Shown here in pieces: positions 15,499-22,569 of a DNA stretch of 31,598 nucleotides (position 1 is its first letter; every line of letters starts with the position of its first letter). Under the pieces are notes generated by a model. The model worked only from the letters and a program-made list of their open reading frames with translations. It was not told where the DNA came from and did not search any database. The DNA lies in assembly GCA_003485325.1 (NCBI GenBank), contig DMZI01000013.1, positions 1 to 31,598 of the forward strand, written 5' to 3'. Source of the DNA: Desulfotomaculum sp. Its GTDB lineage: Bacteria; Bacillota; Desulfotomaculia; Desulfotomaculales; Nap2-2B. The translations under genes were made by a program, and so were the position numbers.

Positions 15499-16347
15499 AT
15501 GAAACAAAACAGGTCTGAAAATAGAAACTTGCGGCTTTTCTTTCTCATTGCTTTTGCTTGGTCATGGCTATTCTGGATACCAAAAGCTTTGGTTTCACAA
15601 GGTTTACTATCAATACCTCCAGTTCTTGGAAATATTTTGTTAGGTCCTTCCAATCCTGCTGCTTGGGGTCCTTTTATTGCTGCTTTTTTCCTCACCTATA
15701 TGAATGAGGGAGGACAGGGAGTAAAAAGGTTGTTGAAAAGTGGAGTTGATTATAGGTTTGAGAAAATATGGCTTATTCCAATTTTCTTATTGTTTCCTGC
15801 AGTAGTGGGATGTGCTCTTCTATTGTCAATGCTTACTGAGGGAATAACTCCTAACTTATCTGTGTTATCCAACCCTTTAACTATCCCTATTGCTTTTGTT
15901 TACATATTCTTCCTTGGCGGTCCACTTCAGGAAGAGTTTGGTTGGAGAGGATATGCCCTCGATAGGCTTCAAGCAAAATGGAATGCCCTTATTTCAAGCA
16001 TCATCCTTGGATTTATCTGGGGAGTTTGGCATTTACCTTTGTTCTTTATGTCTATGCAAGCCATGTATTATCAAAGGCCTATCTGGGGACTAATGATTTC
16101 AACAATCCTTTTATCAATACTGTTTACCTGGTTGTATAACAATACACGAAAAAGCATCTTAGCCGTTCTAATCTTTCACACAATGTTCAATTTATCTCAC
16201 TACGTGTTCCCAGCTCTTGAAACAGAATTGGGTAGTCTTTATGCTATAATTTTGCCTTTGATCGTGGTCATAATTGTAGTAACAATTTGGGGCCCTAAAA
16301 GAATGGTTCGTGAGAGATATGTTAAAACGACTGCGCCTAACATTTAA
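15499..16347 (+). CDS. CPBP-family intramembrane metalloprotease (Abi/CAAX type)
   Basis: A multi-pass membrane protein of 282 residues with roughly eight hydrophobic segments. The Abi/CPBP motifs are complete: EEFGWRG (Glu145, Glu146, Arg150), WHLPLF (His178) and LIFHTMFN (His227). Family members include eukaryotic CAAX prenyl proteases and bacterial proteins linked to bacteriocin immunity; the substrate here is unknown. The gene follows vapC by two bases with only AGAGG as ribosome binding site. Its base composition is visibly more AT-rich than that of the neighbouring core genes, in line with transfer. Confidence 0.9.
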   Translation: MKQNRSENRNLRLFFLIAFAWSWLFWIPKALVSQGLLSIPPVLGNILLGPSNPAAWGPFIAAFFLTYMNEGGQGVKRLLKSGVDYRFEKIWLIPIFLLFPAVVGCALLLSMLTEGITPNLSVLSNPLTIPIAFVYIFFLGGPLQEEFGWRGYALDRLQAKWNALISSIILGFIWGVWHLPLFFMSMQAMYYQRPIWGLMISTILLSILFTWLYNNTRKSILAVLIFHTMFNLSHYVFPALETELGSLYAIILPLIVVIIVVTIWGPKRMVRERYVKTTAPNI

Positions 16348-16351
16348 AATT

Positions 16352-16450
16352 GGTTGCGCAGTTGCCTGGAAAAAAGCCTTCATCACAAATAAAATGTGGG
16401 AAGAAGCTATTAGCGCCGGGTATGCCTCCTGCAAGAAGTGTAACCCATAA
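16352..16450 (+). pseudogene. C-terminal fragment with GYxxCxxCxP zinc-binding motif
   Basis: The frame ends with KMWEEAISAGYASCKKCNP and stop. This ending is typical of the Cys-pair tail found in Ada-type metal-binding regions and in several DNA-processing and nuclease proteins, where 'EAxxAGYxPCxxCxP' closes the protein. No start codon with a ribosome binding site and no N-terminal part are present. It sits directly after the protease gene, so it is most likely a leftover gene end. Confidence 0.5.
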
Positions 16451-16483
16451 GGAAAAAAGGAAATTTAGGTAGGGGAAGTAAAA

Positions 16484-17707
16484 ATGAAACCGGTTTATGA
16501 GAAGACCCGGAGCGCAAGAAGTTTTTGGACAATTGTTATAACTGCTGCAACTGCAGTTATTATCGCTGGACTGATTGGCGGCGTCTGCTGGCAACAGTGG
16601 CCGTTAAAAGAAAGAGCGCAATTAACGTCGGCAACTACCACAGCGTCAACAAAAACTGACCAAGACTCAGCAGCTGTAAGAGCGCCAACACCAGCAGGAA
16701 CTGGCAAGAAGGCTTCCCCGGAGCCAATGCCAGTTTCATCTCTGCTCTTCCCCTATGGCAAAGAAGAACTTCATCCCTTTAAAGATTACCTGGGCGAAGG
16801 AGACATGCCTCAATATCATTTTGCCGTCGACGGCAACAATAGAATTTACATTTTGGGCAGTTCGCCCGGTATACTGGTTATCGACCCAGCCCGAAAAAGC
16901 AGGGAAGTTTTGCCGCTGCCCGTGAAACCCTGGCAGGGTTTCACCGCTTTTTCTCCTGATCTGAAAGGCGATAATGTATACTTTTTGATAACCCAAGGTG
17001 TAACCGGGGAAAACGAGGTGATCCTGTCGAAAGCTAAAATCGTCGGCGCAAAGACGATCCATTGTGAGGAAGTTAGTATTGACGTATCCCCCGGCAACTT
17101 TCGCGAGTTGAATGCTGAAGGCAACCGGATATTTATCGCAGGCAACAAGGTATACGTTTACGACCACGTGTTCAGTCACCTCCTCGCTGCAATCGAAAAC
17201 GGATCTGTAGAGAAGAGCAAATACATGAAATTCTTCGGCTGCCCTGGTTGGAGAAGCGGCAACTTCTACAAAGCAGAAACAATAGGGGCAGGAGAAAAGC
17301 CGGTGGACTTAAGTTCGGCAGGCCCAGTTTATTTTCACCGGGAAGAAGTGTTAAAAATGAAGCACGTCAGGCCGGAACGGGGCCTGATAAGGATTTTCCG
17401 TTCTTCGGGTGAGTTCCTCAGGAACGTCGAGTTCAAAGTTACAGGATTGCTTTCGATAGATTTCCTGGGCGAGGATGATGATGGCAATTTTTACATCCAA
17501 GTAGAAAAAGAAGGGGAAAAGAGCATTGAACTGGAAGTTCACAAGTTTGACGGAGCAGGCAATCATCTGGCCGTCCTCAATATTTCAGATACTAAAGGTT
17601 ATGCGGGAATTTGGTCGAATAAGCCTCTTCTTTTAGGCAAGAACGGCGCTATTTGGCAAGTATTGCCGACGAATGACGGGTGGCGCATAAACGGGTGGAA
17701 CATGTAG
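16484..17707 (+). CDS. Membrane-anchored protein of unknown function, possibly beta-propeller
   Basis: A 407-residue protein. A short basic N-terminus is followed by one membrane helix (about residues 14-36: SFWTIVITAATAVIIAGLIG), a Ser/Thr/Ala-rich linker, and an extracellular domain. That domain contains repeated strand-like segments such as NNRIYILGSSPGILVID, GDNVYFLITQG, GNRIFIAGNKVYVYD and DGNFYIQVEKEG, which resemble blades of a beta-propeller. ATG at 16484 has AGGGGAAG upstream. No enzyme motif is recognised. It is the last intact gene of the island. Confidence 0.75.
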   Translation: MKPVYEKTRSARSFWTIVITAATAVIIAGLIGGVCWQQWPLKERAQLTSATTTASTKTDQDSAAVRAPTPAGTGKKASPEPMPVSSLLFPYGKEELHPFKDYLGEGDMPQYHFAVDGNNRIYILGSSPGILVIDPARKSREVLPLPVKPWQGFTAFSPDLKGDNVYFLITQGVTGENEVILSKAKIVGAKTIHCEEVSIDVSPGNFRELNAEGNRIFIAGNKVYVYDHVFSHLLAAIENGSVEKSKYMKFFGCPGWRSGNFYKAETIGAGEKPVDLSSAGPVYFHREEVLKMKHVRPERGLIRIFRSSGEFLRNVEFKVTGLLSIDFLGEDDDGNFYIQVEKEGEKSIELEVHKFDGAGNHLAVLNISDTKGYAGIWSNKPLLLGKNGAIWQVLPTNDGWRINGWNM

Positions 17708-17828
17708 TATATTTAAAGAGGATTCCCGTGGTGTCCTGCGGGCATCACCATGAGCTTGTCCTACTAAAATAGACACTGGAGGGTTTGGAAACAGCAGTTT
17801 AGGGTTTTCCGAAAGTATTTACCCAAGA
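17708..17828. other. Gene-free stretch with possible insertion-sequence debris
   Basis: It includes GTCCTACTAAAATAGAC, an inverted GTC/GAC arrangement reminiscent of an insertion-sequence end, but no second end or transposase accompanies it. Confidence 0.3.
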
Positions 17829-18113
17829 CTAGGAAACTGAAGCAATACTGCTCCCTGTTTTCTTGTAACCCAATAGAGATTCCAAAGCAAAACAGAATTT
17901 TTTCGTATCCTCTTTAACGCTTTCCTCACGTTCATGGGTAAGTGGTTTGTAAGCCTTTACCGTAAAGATAAAGTCCTCTGGAGTTTTTGGGGTGAGTTGA
18001 GTAAACAAATGAGGCGACAGCATGTGATAGTATGATGAATTAATTTCGGTAAAAGAAAACTCCTTTGCGTAGTATTCGAGCATCTTGTTTTTGTCAAGGT
18101 TGTAGCTACCAAA
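17829..18113 (-). pseudogene. DUF72 family gene fragment
   Basis: On the minus strand the frame encodes NLDKNKMLEYYAKEFSFTEI, NSSYYHMLSP, TPKTPEDFIFTVKAYKPLTH and so on. This is the first third of DUF72 proteins (VEINSTFYR ... TPxxFxFxVKxxxxITH). The usual N-terminal IGTSGWxYxxW block is missing and the frame stops after about 95 residues, where the family has about 240. Both ends are therefore truncated. Confidence 0.75.
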
Positions 18114-18242
18114 GAAGCTCAGGCACAATTATCAGAGCAAAAGAAAGTATGCAAGTGCAGGGCAATCGAATTGGGTGCAAAATCAATCCTGGAATTTGCC
18201 GATGAATGTGTATCCGGGATTACCTTGGACAGACCCTCTTTG

Positions 18243-18282
18243 CAGAAATATTTCAGGGTGACATTATCACAGAATAAACACA
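18243..18282. repeat. Right island end: 40 bp copy of the left end repeat
   Basis: Identical over 40 bases to 14268-14307, including the GGTGACATTATCACAGAA unit. It is followed one base later by the core of the right 19 bp direct repeat. Confidence 0.75.
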
Positions 18283-18301
18283 CGTTTAAAAAGTACGGTA
18301 T
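18283..18301 (+). repeat. Right 19 bp direct repeat of the island
   Basis: Exact copy of 14177-14195. Its last T is the first base of the pyr promoter -35 box (TTGACA), so the island border touches the promoter. Confidence 0.75.
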
Positions 18302-18329
18302 TGACATCAAGGACGGTTTTTGATAAATT
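18301..18329 (+). promoter_or_regulatory. Promoter of the pyr operon
   Basis: TTGACA (18301-18306) is a perfect -35 box; TAAATT (18324-18329) is a fair -10 at 17 bases. A perfect TATAAT at 18340-18345 is an alternative -10 but lacks a proper -35. Either would start the transcript just before the PyrR-binding hairpin. Confidence 0.65.
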
Positions 18330-18344
18330 TTATAAAATATATAA

Positions 18345-18400
18345 TCCTTTAAGGCGGTCCGGTGAGGCCGGCAAGGAAGATACAACGTGGAGATATAGCT
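18345..18400 (+). promoter_or_regulatory. PyrR-binding leader (anti-antiterminator) of the pyr operon
   Basis: The RNA segment GGTCCGGTGAGGCC (18357-18369) matches the PyrR-binding loop consensus (GUCCAGAGAGGC). Stems TCCTT/AAGGA and CGGTC/GGCCG enclose it. Binding of PyrR with UMP would stabilise this hairpin and allow the terminator downstream to form. CCGGC (18368-18372) can alternatively pair with GCCGG (18411-18415) as an antiterminator, so the two folds exclude each other. Confidence 0.85.
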
Positions 18401-18401
18401 A

Positions 18402-18435
18402 TGCCTGCTCGCCGGTAAGATGAGCAGGCATTTTT
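18402..18435 (+). terminator. Attenuator terminator before pyrR
   Basis: TGCCTGCTC (18402-18410) and GAGCAGGCA (18422-18430) form a 9 bp perfect stem followed by five T, 22 bases before the pyrR start. It fits PyrR-controlled attenuation. Confidence 0.9.
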
Positions 18436-18456
18436 AATTGTAAGGGAGTTTTAAAT

Positions 18457-19008
18457 ATGTCGGACAAGATGCGTCAAAAAGCACAGATTCTGGACAAAGA
18501 AGGTATTCGGCGGGCTCTGGTCAGGATTGCGCATGAAATAATTGAAAGAAACAAAGGAACCGAAAAGATAGCCTTAATAGGAATCCAGCGCAGGGGCGTT
18601 CCGCTGGCAAACCGGCTAAGCGGTTACATCAGAGAAATAGAGAATAAAGCAATTCCTGTTGGAGTACTTGATATAACCTTATACAGGGACGACTTGACCA
18701 CTTTAGCCCATCAGCCTATTTTGCGCCGCACGGAGGTCCCGTTTCCGGTTAAAAATCAAAAAATTATCCTCGTTGATGATGTTATTTATACCGGACGAAC
18801 AATTAGGGCTGCTATGGATGCAATAATGGATCTTGGCAGGCCAAAGATAATCCAACTGGCTGTACTTATTGACCGCGGCCACCGTGAACTGCCTATTCGC
18901 GCTGATTACGTAGGTAAAAGCACTCCCACATCCGGCAAAGAAATAGTCGCAGTGCGTTTACAGGAAACAGACGGGCAAGAGGGTGTATTTATCCTGGGTG
19001 AGGGATAG
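18457..19008 (+). CDS. pyrR: Bifunctional pyr operon attenuator and uracil phosphoribosyltransferase PyrR
   Basis: UMP-responsive RNA-binding regulator that promotes termination in the pyr leader; the family also has uracil phosphoribosyltransferase activity. The 183 residues contain the PRPP-binding motif LVDDVIYTGRTIRAAM, the IGIQRRGVPLA loop and the C-terminal RADYVGKSTPTSGKE segment, all standard for PyrR. AAGGGAG lies upstream of ATG 18457. It is the first gene after its own target hairpin, giving autoregulation, and sits 22 bases before pyrB. Confidence 0.97.
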   Translation: MSDKMRQKAQILDKEGIRRALVRIAHEIIERNKGTEKIALIGIQRRGVPLANRLSGYIREIENKAIPVGVLDITLYRDDLTTLAHQPILRRTEVPFPVKNQKIILVDDVIYTGRTIRAAMDAIMDLGRPKIIQLAVLIDRGHRELPIRADYVGKSTPTSGKEIVAVRLQETDGQEGVFILGEG

Positions 19009-19030
19009 GGCTTTTGAAAAGGAGCGGATC

Positions 19031-19954
19031 ATGATTAAAAAGAAAAATTTGATTGGGCTTGAGCATATAGATGCGCCTGAAATAGAACTCATCCTCGATA
19101 CGGCGGTTGCAATGAAAGAGATAGTCTTCCGGCCGATCAGGAAAGTGCCGACCTTGCGCGGGCGCACAATTACCAATCTGTTCTATGAGCCCAGTACCAG
19201 GACACGAACCTCCTTTGAGCTGGCCGCCAAGTTCTTAAATGCTGACGTAATTAACATTTCATCATCGGCCAGCAGTGTAGTTAAAGGGGAGAGTCTGAAG
19301 GATACGGTCCGTACTCTGGAAGCCATGGGTACGGACATTGTTATTATACGGCATCCGATGGCAGGCGCCGCAAATTTGCTGGCCGGTTGGATCGGGGCTA
19401 CTGTTATTAACGCAGGAGACGGGGCGCATGAGCACCCGACTCAGGGTCTTCTGGACATGTTTACGGTAAGGGAAAAGAAGGGCGCTCTCGAAGGGCTGAA
19501 GATAGTTATTATAGGCGACATATTACACAGCCGGGTGGCGAGATCTGACATCTGGGGGTTCTTAAAAATGGGGGCCAAGGTTTCGGTCTGCGGCCCCGCC
19601 ACCATGTTGCCGGCTGGAATTGAACGAACAGGCGCATCTGTTTACTGCAGTATTGATGAAGCGTTGAAGGATGCGGATGTAATTATTATGCTTAGAATCC
19701 AACTGGAAAGGCAAAAGGCGGGGTTATTTCCCAGTCTCAGGGAATATGCGCGTCTTTTTGGCTTAAACCGTGAAAGGCTTTCCCTAGCCAAAAAAGATGC
19801 TCTGGTAATGCATCCCGGTCCCATGAACAGGGGGATAGAAATATCCGGTGAGGTCGCCGACAGCCTTCAGTCGGTAATTAATGAACAGGTAACCAACGGG
19901 GTAGCTGTTCGAATGGCAGTCTTATACCTGCTTATAGGAGGGGGTGACGCTTAA
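19031..19954 (+). CDS. pyrB: Aspartate carbamoyltransferase catalytic subunit
   Basis: Condenses carbamoyl phosphate with aspartate to carbamoyl aspartate, the committed step of pyrimidine synthesis. The 307 residues have the carbamoyl-phosphate site STRTRTSF (residues 55-62), then SVVKGESLKDT, HPTQGLLDM and HPGPMNRGIE. ATG at 19031 is chosen for its AAGGAG site; an in-frame start at 18983 lies inside pyrR and is not needed. No PyrI regulatory subunit follows. It overlaps pyrC by one base (TAATG). Confidence 0.97.
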   Translation: MIKKKNLIGLEHIDAPEIELILDTAVAMKEIVFRPIRKVPTLRGRTITNLFYEPSTRTRTSFELAAKFLNADVINISSSASSVVKGESLKDTVRTLEAMGTDIVIIRHPMAGAANLLAGWIGATVINAGDGAHEHPTQGLLDMFTVREKKGALEGLKIVIIGDILHSRVARSDIWGFLKMGAKVSVCGPATMLPAGIERTGASVYCSIDEALKDADVIIMLRIQLERQKAGLFPSLREYARLFGLNRERLSLAKKDALVMHPGPMNRGIEISGEVADSLQSVINEQVTNGVAVRMAVLYLLIGGGDA

Positions 19955-21234
19955 TGAAGCTGTTGATCAAAGGAGGGACCCTGATCAGCCCGGATCAAAA
20001 GGAAATATTCAGTACAGATGTCTTGATTGCAGACGGTAAGGTTGCTGTATTTGGCAACAACCTTGAAATGGACAGGGCGTTTATTATAGACGCAGGCGGA
20101 AAACTGGTCCTGCCCGGTTTGATTGATCTTCACGCTCATTTAAGAGAACCGGGTTTTGAAGACAGTGAAACAATTGCTACCGGAACTATGGCTGCAGCCA
20201 AGGGAGGTTTTACAAGTCTGGCCTGTATGCCCAATACTAATCCGGTTGCCGACAACAGCTCAGTAATTTCTTTTATTTTAAACAAAGCCCGCCAGGGAGG
20301 AAAAGTTAACGTTTTTCCGATTGGCGCCATCACGGCTGGCAGCAGAGGCGAGGAGCTTGCTGAAATGGCTGGTTTAAAGGAAGCGGGAGCAGTTGCTTTT
20401 TCGGATGACGGCAGGTGTATATCCAATGCTGCGGTAATGTACAGGGCCATGCAGTACGCCACGATGATCAATATGCCGGTCATCGCTCATTGTGAGGATA
20501 CCAGGTTGTCTGCCCAGGGAGCGATGCACGAAGGTTATTATTCCACTTTACTGGGCTTAAAGGGCATCCCTGCGGCAGCCGAGGAAGTGATGGTTACCCG
20601 CGATATTATACTGGCGGGAGAAACAGGGTGCCGCCTGCACATAGCCCATGTCAGCACCGAGGGTTCCGTTCAACTAATCCGCCAGGCTAAAGCCAGGGGA
20701 CTGAGAGTTACTGCAGAGGCCACACCGCACCATTTTACACTGACTGACCGGGAGGTTACCGGTTATAACACCAGCACAAAAGTAAATCCACCTTTACGGA
20801 CACTTGAAGATGTAAATGCAGTCAGGCAGGGATTGCGTGACGGTACAATTGACGTCATAGCCACCGATCATGCTCCGCATGCGCAGGAAAAGAAGGAAGT
20901 GGAATATGAAAATGCTCCTTTCGGTATTTCAGGGCTGGAAACTGCCGTAGGTCTTGTCTGGACAGAACTCGTCAATACCGGTATCCTTTCTCCCCTTGAA
21001 GCGGTTGAAAAAATGACCGCCAACCCTGCGCGCATCCTGGGTATCTCCAAAGGGATACTGGCCAAGGGAGCGGATGCAGACCTCACAATTATCGATCCTG
21101 CCCGAACAGAAAAGGTGGACCCTGCAAGGTTTGTCAGCAAAGGGCGCAATACCCCATTTGCCGGCAGAATGCTTGCCGGTGTTCCAGTAATGACTATTGT
21201 TGGAGGAAAGATTGTATTTGAATATGCAGGATAG
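19954..21234 (+). CDS. pyrC: Dihydroorotase
   Basis: Zinc enzyme cyclising carbamoyl aspartate to dihydroorotate. The 426 residues are of the class I type, with metal ligands in DLHAHLREPG (His60, His62), the central VIAHCED and LHIAHVST histidines and the catalytic Asp in IATDHAPHAQEEK-like context. The N-terminal MKLLIKGGTLI and C-terminal DLTIIDP segments form the composite small domain of amidohydrolases. Translationally coupled to pyrB by the TAATG overlap. A 250-base gap separates it from carA. Confidence 0.97.
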   Translation: MKLLIKGGTLISPDQKEIFSTDVLIADGKVAVFGNNLEMDRAFIIDAGGKLVLPGLIDLHAHLREPGFEDSETIATGTMAAAKGGFTSLACMPNTNPVADNSSVISFILNKARQGGKVNVFPIGAITAGSRGEELAEMAGLKEAGAVAFSDDGRCISNAAVMYRAMQYATMINMPVIAHCEDTRLSAQGAMHEGYYSTLLGLKGIPAAAEEVMVTRDIILAGETGCRLHIAHVSTEGSVQLIRQAKARGLRVTAEATPHHFTLTDREVTGYNTSTKVNPPLRTLEDVNAVRQGLRDGTIDVIATDHAPHAQEKKEVEYENAPFGISGLETAVGLVWTELVNTGILSPLEAVEKMTANPARILGISKGILAKGADADLTIIDPARTEKVDPARFVSKGRNTPFAGRMLAGVPVMTIVGGKIVFEYAG

Positions 21235-21274
21235 ACCCTCATGCTGCTATTGCAGCGTCAGCAAAGGGAGGTCA

Positions 21275-21420
21275 ATGCCTTAAGTGCGATTTTGAGCCTT
21301 CGTTCAGAGAACGAGTGAACCCGAGGATAAGCGAGGGAATTGTTTGAGGCACGTTAGCGCCGAGTTTTGACCGAGCCCGAGGGTGAACGAGTTCGTACAA
21401 GTATAAGAGGCGAACATGAG
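21275..21420. repeat. Intergenic repeat element between pyrC and carA
   Basis: Two imperfect copies of a 22-base unit occur: GAACCCGAGGATAAGCGAGG at 21317 and GAGCCCGAGGGTGAACGAGT at 21373. A short perfect hairpin, TCGTTC-AGA-GAACGA, lies at 21300-21314, and a GAACGAGT word is repeated (21309 and 21385). The region is clearly more structured and GC-richer than other spacers here and has no coding frame with a ribosome binding site. It may be a dispersed genomic repeat or a structured part of the pyr mRNA. Confidence 0.5.
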
Positions 21421-21486
21421 CACGTAGGCAGTTGATCTCCCTAATATAAATTAATTTTCAATTAACGACAGAGGATGTTGATTAAA

Positions 21487-22569
21487 ATGAAGGCTTCGCT
21501 TGCTTTGGAAGATGGGACAATTTTTACAGGCAATGCCTTTGGAGCACAAGGCGCTCAGTATGGCGAAGTAGTTTTTAACACGGGCATGACGGGTTATCAG
21601 GAGATTCTTACTGATCCCTCATATTGCGGACAGATTGTAGTCATGACTTACCCACTGATCGGCAATTATGGTATCAACACAGAGGATTTTGAATCAAAAA
21701 AGTCTGGGATCAGGGGATTTGTGGTGTATGAGGAATGCGAACGTCCGAGCAATTGGAGATCCGGTTCAAGTATCTCGGATTTTTTATTCCGGGAAGGTAT
21801 AATTGGATTAAGCGGAATTGACACGCGCAGTTTAACCCTGCACCTGCGTAATTTCGGAACGATGCGGGGAGTGATCAGCACTGAAAACAAAGATCCCGGG
21901 GAACTTGTCCGGGAAGCCAGAAACAGTCCTTTCTTAAGCGGGCAGGATTTGGCGTCTGCTGTAGCTGCCAGGGAGGTTTACATTATAGAAGGTACGGGAC
22001 ATCGTGTTGTATTATTTGACCTCGGCTCAAAACAAAACATTATTCGCCATCTCCAGAAAAGAAACTGTGAGATAGTTGTTGTCCCGCCAAAAATCAGCGT
22101 GAAGGAAGTATTATCCCTGCAGCCTGATGGGATTCTGATTTCCAACGGGCCGGGCGATCCTGCCGATGTCCCTTATACTACCGCAACAATAAAGGAACTG
22201 ATAACCAGAATGCCTGCTTTTGGAATATGCCTGGGACATCAGATTTTAGCCCTGGCTTTGGGCGCAAAAACCTATAAAATGAAATTCGGCCACCGCGGCG
22301 CCAATCATCCTGTAAAAGACCTTCGAACATCAAGGGTATATATAACATCTCACAACCACGGCTATTCCGTTGAGGAGAAATCTCTAGAAAACCTTCCCAT
22401 TGAGATTTCGCACAGAAATCTTAATGACGGGACGATAGAAGGAATCAGGCACAAATACTTGCCGGTATTTTCCGTGCAGTATCATCCGGAAGCTTCGCCA
22501 GGTCCTCAGGAATCCGCCTGCCTTTTCGACGAGTATATTGATCTAATGCGTATGAACGGGAGTGAGTAA
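21487..22569 (+). CDS. carA: Carbamoyl-phosphate synthase small (glutaminase) subunit
   Basis: Releases ammonia from glutamine for the large subunit. The 360 residues end in a class I amidotransferase domain with nucleophile Cys in FGICLGHQI and His/Glu in YHPEASPGP. The N-terminal ALEDGTIFTGNAFGA and GMTGYQEILTDPSY blocks are typical of CarA. ATG at 21487 is preferred because family members begin MKAxLxLEDG and GAGG lies 12 bases upstream; ATG at 21475 abuts its ribosome binding site. It ends directly at the carB start. Confidence 0.97.
   Translation: MKASLALEDGTIFTGNAFGAQGAQYGEVVFNTGMTGYQEILTDPSYCGQIVVMTYPLIGNYGINTEDFESKKSGIRGFVVYEECERPSNWRSGSSISDFLFREGIIGLSGIDTRSLTLHLRNFGTMRGVISTENKDPGELVREARNSPFLSGQDLASAVAAREVYIIEGTGHRVVLFDLGSKQNIIRHLQKRNCEIVVVPPKISVKEVLSLQPDGILISNGPGDPADVPYTTATIKELITRMPAFGICLGHQILALALGAKTYKMKFGHRGANHPVKDLRTSRVYITSHNHGYSVEEKSLENLPIEISHRNLNDGTIEGIRHKYLPVFSVQYHPEASPGPQESACLFDEYIDLMRMNGSE

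Larger units (their letters stand above)
14177..18301. mobile_element. Accessory island bounded by 19 bp direct repeats, probably a decayed composite or cargo transposon
   Basis: The island lies between core genes (DUF1015 and pyrR). Both outer borders carry the same 19 bp, CGTTTAAAAAGTACGGTAT (14177-14195 and 18283-18301). Just inside are inverted ends: ATTCTATGAAAATGTCACC at 14202-14220 and, inverted, ATTCTGTGATAATGTCACC near 18256-18274 (17 of 19 identical). The content is accessory: toxin-antitoxin pair, membrane protease, unknown anchored protein and several broken genes. No transposase or integrase is present, so it is either non-autonomous or has lost its mobility genes. The boundaries are seen directly; the mechanism is inferred. 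Confidence 0.6.
18111..18323 (+). other. Unassigned reading-frame fragment running through the right island end
   Basis: An open frame without a start codon encodes EAQAQLSEQKKVCKCRAIEL, then ILEFADECVSGITLDRP and LQKYFRVTLSQNKHTFKKYG, ending at TGA 18321-18323. It runs through both the 40 bp repeat and the right direct repeat. The first part reads like a real protein end; the latter part may be only repeat sequence. I do not recognise it. Confidence 0.3.

Noticed and set aside
14177..18301. Prophage or integrative element with tRNA attachment site
   Set aside because: No integrase, phage gene or tRNA gene is present; the 19 bp repeats do not resemble a tRNA end.
18119..18385. 88-residue minus-strand ORF across the pyr promoter
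   Set aside because: Covers the PyrR leader and repeats in antisense and has no ribosome binding site.
21235..21486. A second PyrR attenuator before carA
   Set aside because: No GUCCAGAGAGGC-like loop and no stem followed by a T-run.
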